Assembly (NCBI GenBank): GCA_905331475.1
Contig: CAJNYU010004027.1
Coordinates: 47,925-111,924, forward strand
Length of the DNA: 64,000 nucleotides
Reading direction: 5' to 3'
Origin: Rotaria socialis
Lineage: Eukaryota; Rotifera; Eurotatoria; Philodinida; Philodinidae
In this document: positions 48,282 to 60,563 of the stretch, in pieces
Layout of the letters: every line of letters starts with the position of its first letter
How positions within the stretch are numbered: position 1 is the first letter of the stretch
Translations under genes and position numbers: made by a program
The notes under the pieces: generated by a model
Told to the model about the DNA's origin: nothing
Seen by the model: only the letters and a program-made list of their open reading frames with translations
Databases searched by the model: none

Positions 48282-50190
48282 TATAAACAAAAAGTATTTC
48301 AATCTGAAAAATAATCTGTAATTTATATTTTGCGATAAAGCAGTCTGTGATACATAAAATATAATAACATAAACAATGAGTCAATGGCGCTGATAAGCCA
48401 ATACTTGTATGTATCGAAAAAAATGCGCGAATGTATGAAGGTCAGTACCGCAGTCGCATCTTATCTATTGTCTGATTCTCTTCTTGTGCTATCCAGCACA
48501 ATGAACTATGAGTCATTCGGCTAATATCCACTAATTTTGCCCATTGGCTTATACATAAATTTATGTAAAACTAGATTTGAAAGATGATGCATTTTCAATG
48601 GTTTACTTGAGATTGCTTATTTTGAGGGTATATGATCATTTTGTTGAATATATCATTAGAAAATCAGAAAACGTTTTGTGTATTTGAATTTGTTTTTCTC
48701 ATCAACGTGTGTCTTGACATTGATTCTCAGTAGTTGTGTACAAGAAACAAAATACATCATTTATCACATGCAACAAGACATAAATTGCCTTTCTTTTTTT
48801 CTCGTTAGACTAAAAACATTTATATTACCAAAGAATCAATCAACAAAATAAAAAATTCGTAATTGATCGAAAAATTAATCACGGATAATATCCTGAAAGT
48901 AGTGTGATAAGCAAAATATATTCACAATGTTCTTCCTGTGATAGTATAGGAAACAAAGTCAGAGGATGAGAAACAGAGATAGGATCGACTCGACTTTTTC
49001 AAAATTTGAACCCAAGCCTCTTAAACCGAAAATTTTTTTTTTCAAACCAAACCGAAACGATCCCATCTCTGATCAGAAACTTATAAAATGCTCACATTCA
49101 CCGTACACTATCAGAAAGTCAAATAGACACTGTCGTATGACCATCCCTCTATGCCTAGATTATATGAATGATATGATGAAAACAATGAGAAGGCTATACA
49201 ATAAATTACTTCAAAAACTTTCCAACTGTTTTCTCTCAACCGACTAATTTTCCTACAATTAACCATTACAACAATAATGAGTCACTTCAAAATAATTATG
49301 TGAAGTATAGATTATACTAATGTCGAATACGATTCAGGACGATTCCTTCTGCGGTTTTATTTTTCAGTTTGAAATTTAGTTGAGTATCCATGTTTATTAT
49401 TTGAAAAGTAGATAATTGCCAGCATGATTACATTCGATAACTCTCAATTTATCTTTTCTAAAATGAAATCCTCCAGTTATCATTATTATTCAACTCGAAA
49501 ATCTCGATTTCATTTCTGATGAAATGCTAACAATGACAGAGCATGAAAAAGACTCAAGTTGATTCAGTTCAAAATATTTCGATTTATCTTATTTTGAAAA
49601 TTGAATCTTTTTTCATAAAAATGATTCTAATAAAAATGTTGAATAACTTTTAAGATTAATATATTCAACAAAATTTTATTCGTACTGTTTAAAATTGATC
49701 GTTTTGACATGAAATTTCTTTGATCATTAAAATGATCGAGTTTTAGTTGAGGAAGAAATCTCATGAAGATTTAAATCAAAATTTTCTCATTCATCTTTTT
49801 AAAATCAAACTTAATTTTTAACGGTGTGGGTGTGAGTGTGGTGAAATATCATCTGAATGAATAAGTCCTGTAGAAAATCAATTCCGAAAAAATGAGTCCG
49901 GGTAGCCCCTCTTTTGTCGACACGTAGAGGGAGATTAGATCAATCTTCATGTCATATATACTTCAACACTCATTGACAAACATGTTTCACAAAAGCTATT
50001 GGTAAAAAGTCATCCGTACCAGTTTCAACTGTGACTCATACTCTCAAGAGCACATGCATTTTTCTGATTTCTTTGCATATACATGATAAGAAAAGTATAA
50101 AACGAAGTCATTCTTTAACAAATAATTCCTTAACTTTCTATAATACTCAAATCCCTTTTTCATGAGTGCTATAACTTGCCATCATGTTCC
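48282..50190. other. Intergenic region
   Basis: No recognised gene. A 93-codon plus-strand frame at 48966 is low complexity. A single telomere-like G arm without a clear partner is at 49822-49841. Confidence 0.45.
49822..49841 (+). repeat. Telomere-like G-rich block (single arm)
   Basis: GGTGTGGGTGTGAGTGTGG in AT-rich DNA. The C-rich partner seen in other copies is absent or eroded. Confidence 0.5.
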
Positions 50191-51060
50191 TCATTTTTGT
50201 TTATCTTCGATAAAAAAAAGTGTTTGAAAACAACGCATACATGATAATATTTCCAATGGAAACAATAATTCTAAATATCTGACACGAGGAAATCGATTAG
50301 CCAGTATTTTTATTTCATTTTCATCTATTAAACGACGTTCAGTCGGCAAACAATGAATATTTCCTTGTGGAATAAAATTCATTGAACAAATAGCTAATAG
50401 ATTAAAATAAAATAAAATAAAACTGTTATCTTTTAATAACCAAATTACATACAAAAACATATTTACGTACGCGTTTCTGCGCTGAGGATTAATTTAGAAA
50501 TTTGAAGTTGACGTGATCGACTAAATTCTTCCTTGATTTCTAACATTTCATCTTCTGTGATAATATTAACATAATTGAGATAATGAGTATATTTAACATC
50601 TGATATAACTGATAAATGATAGTTACCATTAATTATAGGTACTTCTCGTTTGTCCTGCTGATTTGATGGCCATGGAACAGAAAACATATGTATCCATTTA
50701 ACATTGTCATGTTCGTAATAAACACTACGCAATGACCATTGACGAAAATCTTCAATTTTTTCTCGATGAGCCATTGTATAATGAAATTGACAAAGATGAG
50801 GAACATGTTTATTTAACATAGATTCCATTGTTGATCCATGAGAAAATCTTCTATCAGGTGTATCACGAATGCTCAACGTTAATTTACGAAGATTAGGCAT
50901 AAACATAAATAGAGACTCGATATCATCGACGTTTATTGCAGTGCAACTGTAGAATAGTGTAAAATCGATCAAACGGTGACAAAAGACTTCGTCGCTCAGT
51001 TGGAATTCTAAATATGTTGAAGATAAAAGTTTTTTTGATGATTTTGTTTTTCGTTTAAAA
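50191..51060 (-). CDS. F-box/LRR-family protein, C-terminal part
   Basis: Two minus-strand exons: about 51060-50466 and about 50397-50191, intron C|gtacgtaa ... ctattag|CT (phase 1). The product starts within SSKKLLSSTYLEFQLSDEVF and continues LFMFMPNLRKLTLSIRDTPD, KWIHMFSVPWPSNQQDKREV and SDVKYTHYLNYVNI, then ICSMNFIPQGNIHCLPTERR and FPRVRYLELLFPLE. This is the C-terminal half of the bdelloid F-box family also seen at 42373-43871. The N-terminal F-box was not found upstream, where the frame dissolves, so the locus is a 5'-truncated copy or has exons I could not place. Confidence 0.5.
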
Positions 51061-51883
51061 TTTCTCTGAAGGTGAACAAAAACTTTGATTCAACAGCGAA
51101 AGCATATTCTCATGTTAAACGATGAAAAACAAGTCTCGGGCATATATCTCTAATGGAATTAAATTGACACTTAGAAAAGATTGACTGGCATTGAATTATT
51201 TTCTGATGCATATGACATGATTATAGATTCTCCATTGAAAAAAAAAACTTACTTGATAGACGTGATTGACATAATTTAACACTGAGAATTTCGATATTCG
51301 GCACGAGCCCATTGAGTAATATATAAATCTTAATATTTGGCCCGTTATAAAATAAAATATTCGCACAGGCCATTTAGAAATGGCCAGTGAAAAACAAGCG
51401 TCTTCTTTTCATCAGCCCCAGTAGATCAATATATGCGAAGGAAGAATAAGGATATAGGATTGTTCATTTGTAACAGAAAAACAATTTACAGTCACTCAAA
51501 ATAGAGCGGCAAGAGAAATTTGATTATGTTCAGTGAGAAAGGAATCAATTCATACAATTTTTAACCCTACCATTATGATGTTGTAAAAAGCCAGGCGTTT
51601 TACAAGAAATAACATATTCTAATGAAGATCTCATATAGGCGAACAACAATATGTCTGTCTTCAACAATCTTGCTGAATTTATATTTATGCATAAGAGATT
51701 TTTATATAATCTCGAGGAGATTACGATGCCACAGACAAACTTTTATCATAACACCAGTTTCATTGCTATTGAAATGGAAATCGACCAATTTTCACTTTAA
51801 CGTGTACAATTTCGAACTATGCTTGTCATTGAGTATAGTTGAATCGTTTAAATAAACAAGTAGATGTGTTTTAAGTTGCAGAG
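51061..51883. other. Intergenic region
   Basis: No recognised coding, RNA or repeat features. Frames just above 51060 may hold degraded 5' sequence of the F-box-family copy. Confidence 0.4.
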
Positions 51884-52171
51884 CTAAGTAGCAGTAATTA
51901 TTGACATAAAAGATAAAGCCAGCAAAACCAGACCTTCTGCTGAGTCATATCGTGCTTTTACTTTCATTCTCCACTGCTTTTTCAACTTTTCTTCTGTTTC
52001 TCTCTTTACGTCTACGTAATAACCTGAGCAATTATAAGCATCACGAATGTGACATTTGAAGCTCATATGTTTTATTTTTACTTCCGTTTGAGTACTCATA
52101 ATGTTGGTAAATTCCAAGAAAAAAATAGGACATCCCAACATAATATACGATCGTGGTAGTTCAAAGTGCAT
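51884..52171 (-). CDS. Hypothetical small protein, possible tetraspan exon
   Basis: ATG at 52171, 95 aa. It has a hydrophobic segment near the start (SYIMLGCPIFFLEF), a cysteine-containing loop (CHIRDAYNCSGYYVDVKRE) and a hydrophobic end (AEGLVLLALSFMSIITAT). The loop followed by RYDSAEGLVLLA recalls claudin-like four-helix proteins, but further helices are missing. Could be a fragment or chance. Confidence 0.25.
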   Translation of the reverse strand: MHFELPRSYIMLGCPIFFLEFTNIMSTQTEVKIKHMSFKCHIRDAYNCSGYYVDVKRETEEKLKKQWRMKVKARYDSAEGLVLLALSFMSIITAT

Positions 52172-52588
52172 TTTGAAACAATATTTCGGCAAACAACAAG
52201 TAAGAATAAATTTAAGAAAAAAGACAATGGCTTCTTTTAGCTGAGGATCAAGCCGATAATAATGCTAATTATCGTGAATATGTCATCCTATGACTTGTTA
52301 GGATGATCATAAACGAATATATATATATGTGCCGAATTTGAATAGAACCGAGACTAAATCAGAAGGCGTTAAATATGAGTATTTGCTTTTCATTTTGAAG
52401 TTACGCGAGTCAGTGTTTTTCTTAAGAAATAGATCTTCGATCTATGGAGTAACAAATAATTAGTATGAAACAAAAGAAGAGGAAAATTCCATTTAATAAT
52501 TAGTTTCTTTTCTTTTTTTTAGAATTGATGACAAAATAAAGAAAAAAGAACTTCATTGTTACATGATTGATACTCTCTAAAACAATTA

Positions 52589-55500
52589 ATGTCTGACGCA
52601 CATCTTCTTCATCGTCCAGTTGAACTACTTTATCGAATATTTGACTATCTTGAAACTCAGATAATATCTTCAGTTCGACGAGTATGCAAACAACTGTACT
52701 TTCTATCTCAACATTAACTCTCATTCGAAGCGTCAATTGACATTACTCACACAGGACCCGAAAATGAACTTATTCATCTATTCTTATCATCTTTCATTGG
52801 TCGAGTTAGTCGACTTCGTTCGTTAGTCATCAATAAAGTATTCGATGAAGATATGGACCTGCTTTCACTGAATTTGAATATTAATTCTCTAGAATCACTC
52901 TCTATTGATGTGCATGAAGATAACGTGAGAAAACCGATAGCTTTTATTAATACGATTATCACCCAAGACTCTACTCGAAAACTGTCTCTAAAGAATTCAG
53001 CACTCACCTTAAATGGCATTCTATGGTCAGTTCATTGCAGACTTCAAACGTTGATAGTTAATACACGCGGCTATGATCAATACTTGACCGTTGTTAACAA
53101 CTTGCCAAATTTAAAAACATTTATCATAGATGAATTGAATAACTTGAATTTCACTTCTACTGCTCAGGTTATGTGCAAACATCCTTCGTTATTAACATAT
53201 CTAGCAACTAACAAATGTACTGTATCTGCAGAACATATAGAATCAATACTTTCAAGATCACCAGTACTTACTCATCTTCAATTAATATCGCATAAGCGCA
53301 CATTTGGCACCACTTTTGATGATTACAATTGGGAGTAATTCATTCGTCATCAGTTACCTGAACTCAATCAATTTGAATATTTTTTTTCTGGTGCTGGTGA
53401 AACAAACGCTTACATGGGAACTTTCAATCATATTGTTGCTTCGTTTCAAACTCCATTTTGGTTACAGGAAAAACGGTGGTTTCCTACTCGTGGCTATGCA
53501 TTTAAGTCCCGGACACTTGAACTTCATACTACTACAATGCATATGCCTGATACAGACAATTTCTTCAAAGTTGAAAACTTAGCTGAAAGCAATACATATT
53601 GTTTTGTTGGAGAACCACCAAAATGTGATAGGGAAAAGGTATGTATCCTGATTTCTTTAACATCTATGGATAAGTGCAAACATCTTTTTACCAATCATTG
53701 AGAAAAATCATTAGCCAATAAAATTATACTTATTATGTTTTATTTGAATTTCCACCATTGACAATTGAAACATGACTATCTTTCATCACTTGATGACTAG
53801 TTCATTTTGGTTAGCAAAAAATGTCAGATAAGTTATACTTTCTAATTTCTTCCTGCATGGACATCCCTCTTTCAAGTGATTTCACTGAAATAATGAAAAG
53901 TCAATGATAACAGTAAACTCATTCAATTCTATTTTCATTTTCATTTTCAACAGACATTCGTTACACTCGATCTTAGCGATGAAGCCATTGACAGCACTAT
54001 CGCTCAATTTCTATCGCAAGTACTGCAAACTGGCAAGGTACGATAGTCATTGTTGATTTTCATTCTCCTATATTGATATTTTGTTCTGCTACGCGGATGC
54101 TTACTAAGTTGAGAGAAGAATAAAGTCATAGCTCTATTATCATGATTTAATCAATGACTCGAAACCATATGGTAATTTTTGTACTACAAAAACTTTAATA
54201 AAAACCATTAAAATTTTATCACAAAATCAGAGTGCATATATATTTTTCGGCTACACCATAATATTAAGGCATCTGAATAATATAGACTCTTCGACAATTA
54301 AGTCTAGATGGAAATAAAATTGAAGATGATGGTGCACAACATCTTGCAGCTGCTTTATTAAGCAATACAGTGAGACACTATGCCAAATGCTTCTTTCTAT
54401 GTTGCCTTATATATATATATCATAAAGACACTTGTCTCATTGAATCTTCGGACGAATCGAATTTGAAAGATTGGTGCACAGTGTTTCTTTAATTTACAAC
54501 AAAATAATACCGTACGGTTTGTTCAGAATACTCCTAACATACTTCTAGTTTTTTTTTGTTGAATTTTAAGACATTGAAAACACTTCAAATGAGCGAAAAT
54601 TCTGATAATTTCTGTACGATCGTTGAGATTGCGCACACGATACGACACGATAAAGTAATTTATTGTTTTCCTTCTATGTTATTTAAATTATATTATATTC
54701 TACAGAGACTAAATTCATTAAACCTTGGAAACCGCCAGATCGGTGACCAAGAAGTACAATGTCTGATTGATACACTAAAAACGAATAGCGTAATATATAT
54801 ATATATACTATGCTGTTGTTATTTGGAAAATATGATATTTTACATCTTTAGACACTTGTTTCACTTGATCTTAGAAACAATAATCTCAGCGATATTGGTA
54901 TTGGCTTAATAGCTGATACATTACGAAAGAATACGGTAACGAATACCTTCACATAATTTCTGTAGTGCATTTTGCCGTTTCTCTATTTAAAGACACTTTC
55001 AAGAATAGATCTAACTGGAAATCCTAGTAATCTCTGTACCGTAATCACAATAATGCAACGCATGAAATGTGACATGGTAAAATGTAATCTTTGTTTTAGC
55101 CGCATTCAAAAAATTAAGTTTTACTTTATCTACAGTCACTTAATAATCTAAAAGTGCAAGGATGTCAAGTTGGAAATAAAGGTTTACAGTATTTGACTGA
55201 TATTTTCCAATATAACAAGGTAGTTGTTGTGTTTCTTTGTATTTAACATAGTTACGTTCTTTTTACAGGCAATTGTTACAACAAATCTCGACAACAATGA
55301 GATTGATGATAATGGAGTGAAACATTTCGCTTATGTTTTGAGAAATAATCCAGAGAGTATCTTATGGATCAGAGACTCTTCTATCTATGATATGTTTTGT
55401 GGCAAGACACTCACTACACTGAGTCTTAGTTCTAATCGAATTTGTGACGATGGAATAAAACATCTCGTCGATGCAATACAAAACAATACAGTATGTTTTC

Positions 55501-58025
55501 CCATTACTCAGCTCTTGCTTTTAATACATCTTTCAATAGTAATAAAAAAATACGTTCAAGATGAGTAAATATTTTCTGTGTGGGTATAAAATGATAGTTG
55601 AGCAACTTCTAATATTGACTATAAAACCTCGAATATTTCTAGTCGATCAATAACAAATTTTATTTATGTGCATATGGTTGGTATGTTTTTACAGACACTT
55701 GCTGCACTTGATCTTGAAGGGAATCAAATTGAGGATAGAGGACTCAAATACCTTGCAGATCTACTGCGAACGAATAAGGTATATTACAATTTTGATGTTT
55801 TCAAAAACTAACTACATATGAATTGAATATTTTAATTACCTTAGACACTTATCACTATGAGTCTGCAGAAAAATCGAATTGGTGTCATTGATGCAGAACA
55901 TCTCCGTGAAGCCTTGCAAATGAATACGGTATAAGATTGTACTAGAGAAAATTTCTTTTTCATTTAATAATTCTTGCTAAGACACTTATGAAGTTCGCTC
56001 TAAAAGACAATGAATTGTTTCGTCAATTATTTATTATTCTGTATCATGATGTGATTTTAGATATGGACCACAGTGGATTGGACAAGTCATCAGATACGAA
56101 ACGAAAAATTAGAATGCTTAAGTGTTGCATTGGAAACAAACTACGTTAGTTGATGTCATATATTTCTTCTATAGTTCATTCGTATCATTCAATAGATAAC
56201 AACCAGATTGATCCTTGATGAGACTCAAATTGATGATAATGGCATAAAACTTCTCGCTGATGGCGTATTAAAGAATAAAGGAAAAACGAGACAACGCTAT
56301 ATTTATGATTTATTCCATATTTTACATAAAGATGTTGCAAGAATTGAGTCTTCGAAATAATCGAATTCGTGATAAAGGAATGGAATATATTGCCAATGTT
56401 TTAAGAGAAAACATGGTAAAAGTTATATTAATAGTAATTTTATCTTAGATAAGATACTTTTTTTGGTTAAGACACTCAATACATTGAATCTCAGCAAGAA
56501 CTCAATTGGAAATGATGGATTGAAACGTCTTGCTAAGGATAACATGGTGAGTACTATTTTGATTGCACTTTTCTTGTATCAAATATGTCTTTTTCGACAA
56601 GACACTGATCACATTAATTCTCTCCAATAATCTAATTGGTGATGACGGTGCGAAACATCTTGCTGAAGCAATACAAAATAATTCAGTATGTAGTAATTTC
56701 ATATCTGTTCTTTAATCCCTTGTTTTTTTTTCATCAGAAACTCATTACATTAAATTTGGAGAACAATCGAATTGGTGACGGTGGAGCACAAAAAATCGTT
56801 ACTGCTTTAAACATCAACACAGTGAGTTTTTTTTTATTGAAAACTATTGCAGTTGTTCTATATTTGATTTTTATCAATAGACGTTGTGCAACATTTCTCT
56901 CAATGGCAATCCCACCTATTTGTGAGCTGTGGTTGACGTTTTGCATTAACGACGACGTGACAATGTAATATGCTCGTCTCGCTTTTTCTCATTAATCTTT
57001 ATATTTTCCTAGATGCCTACATCGTTGAATTTTTCAAAGCATTGTATCAAAGATGAACAAGTTTCAATTTTGGCTCAATCATTGACTGATAACAAGGTGA
57101 CTTTTGCTATAGATTGAATTCTTTGACTTACGTATACTCATATTTCAGACACTTATTGAGTTGGATATTTCTTCAAATCAGATTGGAGAGAATGGGGTTC
57201 AATATCTTGTTAATGTCTTAGAAAATAATACAGTATCTCTAATTATCTTAGTATTTGCCCAGTCTCACTTGTTTTCTTTCCTTAGACACTCTTTATTGAA
57301 TTTGAACATGAATTTCATTGGAAACAGAGGTTTCAAATATCTTGTTGATTCGTTGATTATCAACAAAGTAAAAGAATATACACATCATCATGATCATGCT
57401 CACATTGTTTTTAATAATTAGACTATAACTATTCTGAAACTTCAAGAAAATAAAATTACAAATGAAGGAACTTACTGTTTAATAGACTTATTATTAAACA
57501 ATAATGTATGATAGTCTTTACAATCATTACTCTAATGTTTGCTTTCTTTGCTTTTGAGCACTCTTACCGAACTGGATTTATCTGCCAATAAGATTTCAAA
57601 CCAAGGTGCAGATAGATTAGCATGCGGTTTACAGTACAACAAAGTAAATATTCTCTGATATTGTCTCACTTGTAGTTAAAAGAAAAATTCAATATATTTG
57701 AGTAGTTATGAAATTATCGAATAATCTTGCAGACCATATGCTAAATATATGTCATTTGATAATCTTTAAAAGCGTATCCGTCATACTTACGTGTGTCATA
57801 ACCTCTTGAATTTTCCACATAGACACTGACTATATTGAATCTTTCTCGAAATCAAATTGGAGATTCGGGTGTTCAAAAATTAGCAGATATTCTACACGTT
57901 AATAAAGTAACAAACTCTTCATTCGATGTTTACATACTGATTCTTTATTTTGGCTACAGACATTGATCAATTTAAAACTTGTACATAATCAAGCCAGTCA
58001 ACGAATTCAACATGAATTAAATTAA
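52589..58025 (+). pseudogene. F-box protein with 26-exon LRR array, several nonsense codons
   Basis: Exon 1 (52589-53638, 350 codons) starts MSDAHLLHRPVELLYRIFDY, an F-box, and continues as an LRR-like F-box-family body (VSRLRSLVINKVFDEDMDL, LTHLQLISHKRTFG, LPELNQFEYFFSGAGE, KRWFPTRGYAFKSRTLEL). Two TAA codons interrupt this single frame, at 52715-52717 and 53336-53338. The exon ends AAG|gtatgt in phase 0 and is followed by 26 LRR units, nearly all separate 84-nt phase-0 exons, the last ending TAA at 58025. Several units also carry stops or indels. By analogy an SCF-type substrate receptor with ribonuclease-inhibitor/NLRC3-like LRRs. The preserved splice sites and 84-nt unit length suggest recent loss of function or alternative splicing around bad exons. 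AATAAA follows at 58129. Confidence 0.7.
53954..58025 (+). repeat. Tandem array of 84-nt LRR exons
   Basis: Unit starts: 53954, 54286, 54428, 54571, 54706, 54852, 54993, 55136, 55269, 55407, 55695, 55845, 56061, 56196, 56332, 56472, 56602, 56738, 56881, 57013, 57149, 57286, 57422, 57560, 57823, 57960. Most units are exactly 28 codons, begin after AG with ACA CT and end at a GT donor, e.g. TLITLILSNNLIGDDGAKHL and TLTILNLSRNQIGDSGVQKL. Exceptions: 54428 has TGA at 54464; 55269 and 55407 are joined by 54 coding bases; 56196 lost its donor GT (GG); 56472 is 75 nt; 56881 has TGA at 56923 and TAA at 56947; 57286 is 82 nt (frameshift); 57560 has a shifted acceptor; 57960 is the 66-nt terminal exon. 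Confidence 0.85.
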
Positions 58026-58128
58026 AAAAATTCAATAATTTCACTAAAATGATATACAAGCGTCTATTGAATTGAATTATTATTATTATACGAGAAACTT
58101 TCTTCATTTCATCTCATTCATGTGAATT

Positions 58129-58134
58129 AATAAA
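58129..58134 (+). terminator. Polyadenylation signal of the F-box/LRR gene
   Basis: AATAAA about 105 bases after the TAA at 58025, in the context ATTAATAAAGATCAT, nearly the same as at the RNF213-like gene. Confidence 0.5.
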
Positions 58135-58732
58135 GATCATAGTCACATAGCATGACAGACCATCTGATATCCATAAGTGGATGCATAGTATAATAATAAA
58201 AATATACGTTTAAAGAATATTAATTAAATATGCAAATAGAATTTGAGGGTGGATTTGTTAAGATTCAGTCAACAGGTGAGGTCATTGAAATGTCTCATTG
58301 GACAGTCAACGATACATTAACATGCTGTTACTGCCTTGAGCCATGACTTTCTATATCTGTGAATATTTTCATTGAGCTTATTTAACTTCTGTTTTTCTTT
58401 ATGTTCGAATAGCATTCAATGCTCGCAATAGTATGCTTCTAGAAATATAAAGATCTATAACGACGATGCAGTATCCCTATTTTTAGTCGGAAGTATCGCT
58501 GTATGTTTCAAACGTGTAAGTTGAAAAAAAGAATTACATTTAAAAAATTCGCAAATCTCACACTAAGGTCTGATGATAGTAGTATTGGTAGAAGGAAAAA
58601 GAGATATTGACTAAATCTTAGAAATGAATAATACAATATTTTTTTACGTTGCATCCAATTTATTAGAATAAAGCCAAGAATATGAAAGAATAATTAATAA
58701 TAGTCATTTTTTCTGGTATTATTCATAGACTA
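58135..58732. other. Intergenic region
   Basis: I see no gene, RNA or repeat here. Confidence 0.5.
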
Positions 58733-59299
58733 TCAGAGCCAACTTCTATTAAGGTTCAGTATGGTCATACGCCAAGAAAAATCTCCAATATCTCGTAGAC
58801 ATCTGGTTGCCTCTTCCAAAGCTCTCCTGTTAGCCTGCTGTATTTCCGTGGAACGAGTACTACAAGCTTGTTCTAGAACAGCTTTCACATCGGCTTTGAT
58901 TCAACCAGTTAATGGATCACGCCATTTAGGAACCCCATTCAAATTCGCTAAAATGATAGTTCGTTGTGCCAAGGCCTTTTGATTTACTGAATGCAATAGC
59001 GCATGTGGGATGATTTTCAATGTATGGTGTATATGAGATTTTCTCAAGCAATTATTGTATATATCAAAGCTTGGCACACATTGTTCATATTGATGTCGGA
59101 TACCTTTCAGTGGAGCCATCGAACAACCATCACATATGACATCGAGATGTTCGAGACTTGCTATTGTACATAGCAAATCATCGCTAGTAGTTAGCCTCGA
59201 AAATTTATGCACAGATGGATACAAAATTGGTGATTGAGCTAAGCATTTATTACACAAAATAAAAGGGCTCGAATTTTGCTCACATTGAAACCCAAGTTG
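58733..59299 (-). pseudogene. ZZ-type zinc-finger protein, decayed
   Basis: The minus-strand exon begins after AATAACAG at 59299. It encodes FQCEQNSSPFILCNKC (end of one zinc finger), then a ZZ-like finger HLDVICDGCSMAPLKGIRHQ followed by Y-E-Q-C, FDIYNNC and KSHIHHTLKI. Two of the expected ZZ cysteines are Tyr (RHQY, FDIY). Then ILANLNGVPKWRDPLTG, a TGA at 58903-58901, and in the same frame IKADVKAVLEQACSTRSTEI, ALEEATRCLRDIGDFSWRMT and a stop at 58733. The TGA sits where Trp would be expected. ZZ fingers usually bind protein N-termini or histone tails. The loss of ligands and the nonsense codon argue for a pseudogene. Confidence 0.55.
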
Positions 59300-59320
59300 C
59301 TGTTATTGGTGAGCTATATT

Positions 59321-59388
59321 TGGGGTGAGTGGGTGTGAATCTGAGTCTGAATGTGGTTATCAAAAAAAGAGGCCACCCACACCCAAAC
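59321..59388. repeat. Telomere-like inverted repeat
   Basis: G arm GGGGTGAGTGGGTGTGAAT, C arm GGCCACCCACACCCAAACC about 33 bases later. Confidence 0.6.
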
Positions 59389-59474
59389 CTTGCGAGATGC
59401 TACCTTGCTAAAATTAAGATTTTGATCAAACTGTTGATTTTATTGATGTTCTACTAATTCATAGAGTATATTTG

Positions 59475-59564
59475 AGGGTGTGGGTGTGGGTGTGTGGTTT
59501 GGTTTGGTTTGAACTTTTTATCGATCGATACACAAACATCCACACCCACACCCTCGCACCCTTA
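59475..59564. repeat. Telomere-like inverted repeat (best copy)
   Basis: The G arm GAGGGTGTGGGTGTGGGTGT contains two complete TGTGGG units. The C arm CCACACCCACACCCTCGCAC lies about 40 bases later, separated by a TTTGG-rich loop. Confidence 0.7.
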
Positions 59565-60386
59565 CATCGGTCTAGCATAGTTCAAGCTGATAAAGTAGGT
59601 TTGCTTTTGGGAGTCCTATAGACGTCAAGTATTGCACTATAGGAAAATTTCGAGAAAAGCACTCTTTAGTCGCATAAAGTTCACTATGACAGACTTGACT
59701 CAGAGTGATTTGCGCATGAGAAGATGCATAATTTTGCGCTCTTTCATATGAGACCATTTTCAGTCCAACGAGTATATGTTTGGCAGTACCTTATAGGTGG
59801 GGCTATTGTGAAAATTGAGTAAAAATACATGTGCTCACAAAACTTAAAATTCTCTATGGAATCAAAAAAAACCATGCTACCAAAAGATTCACCGTAAAAT
59901 TCTGTACAACATCATGTATTTGTTCTTCTCCGAAATGGGAGTGGGAAGATTTAGCTTGTAATATGGCCTTCTCATTTATTACCAAATGTTGATACGGCAG
60001 AAGAGTTTTATTTCAAAACATCGTTTGGATCATATAGGAGTAAAAGTCTATTTTTATACTTCAACTGGGTAATAAAGAAGAAGCTTATCACAAAAGAGCA
60101 GCAATTGAGACTAAAAGGCAATTGTGTTTGATATATAAGCATACAAAACTGCAACTTCTGTAAAGCTAGAACTATTTTTTATTTAATCATGATTATATCA
60201 TTCATTTTTATGTTGATTTCAGCTTGAAAAGCAATATCAGTAAGTACTTTTACAATACTCTGCTTTTCTTAATGCCTTTTCCTCTCATGTTTTCAATATT
60301 ATAATATATGCCACTGTTACTGCTAAGCAACAATTCAGGGTTGTGTTGGAGAATAAACGATGAGTTTAGCACAGAACTAGGCATAC

Positions 60387-60480
60387 ACCAAAACCAAACC
60401 GCTTGGTTTTGAGGTTTTGGTTTTGATATTGAAGGTATTGGTTTTGACCGAGTTTTGAGTTTTGGTTTGGTTTTGAGGTA
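60387..60480. repeat. Low-complexity GGTTTTGAG-type tandem repeat
   Basis: Irregular tandem copies of TTTTGAGGTTTTGG-like units preceded by their inverse ACCAAAACCAAACC, so partly palindromic. A related inverse tract (AAACCAAACCG) is near 49044. Confidence 0.65.
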
Positions 60481-60563
60481 CTCCTAAAAAAATTAATATT
60501 TAAAAACAGACCTATAATGCTTTTCTATAGATTTAAGCATATTTGCTCGCTTGAGATGCACTT

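Noticed and set aside
52589..53638. Reassigned stop codon (TAA as sense)
   Set aside because: Intact genes in the window, such as the BTB-TLDc gene, end with TAA at the family-typical C-terminus, so TAA is a genuine stop here.
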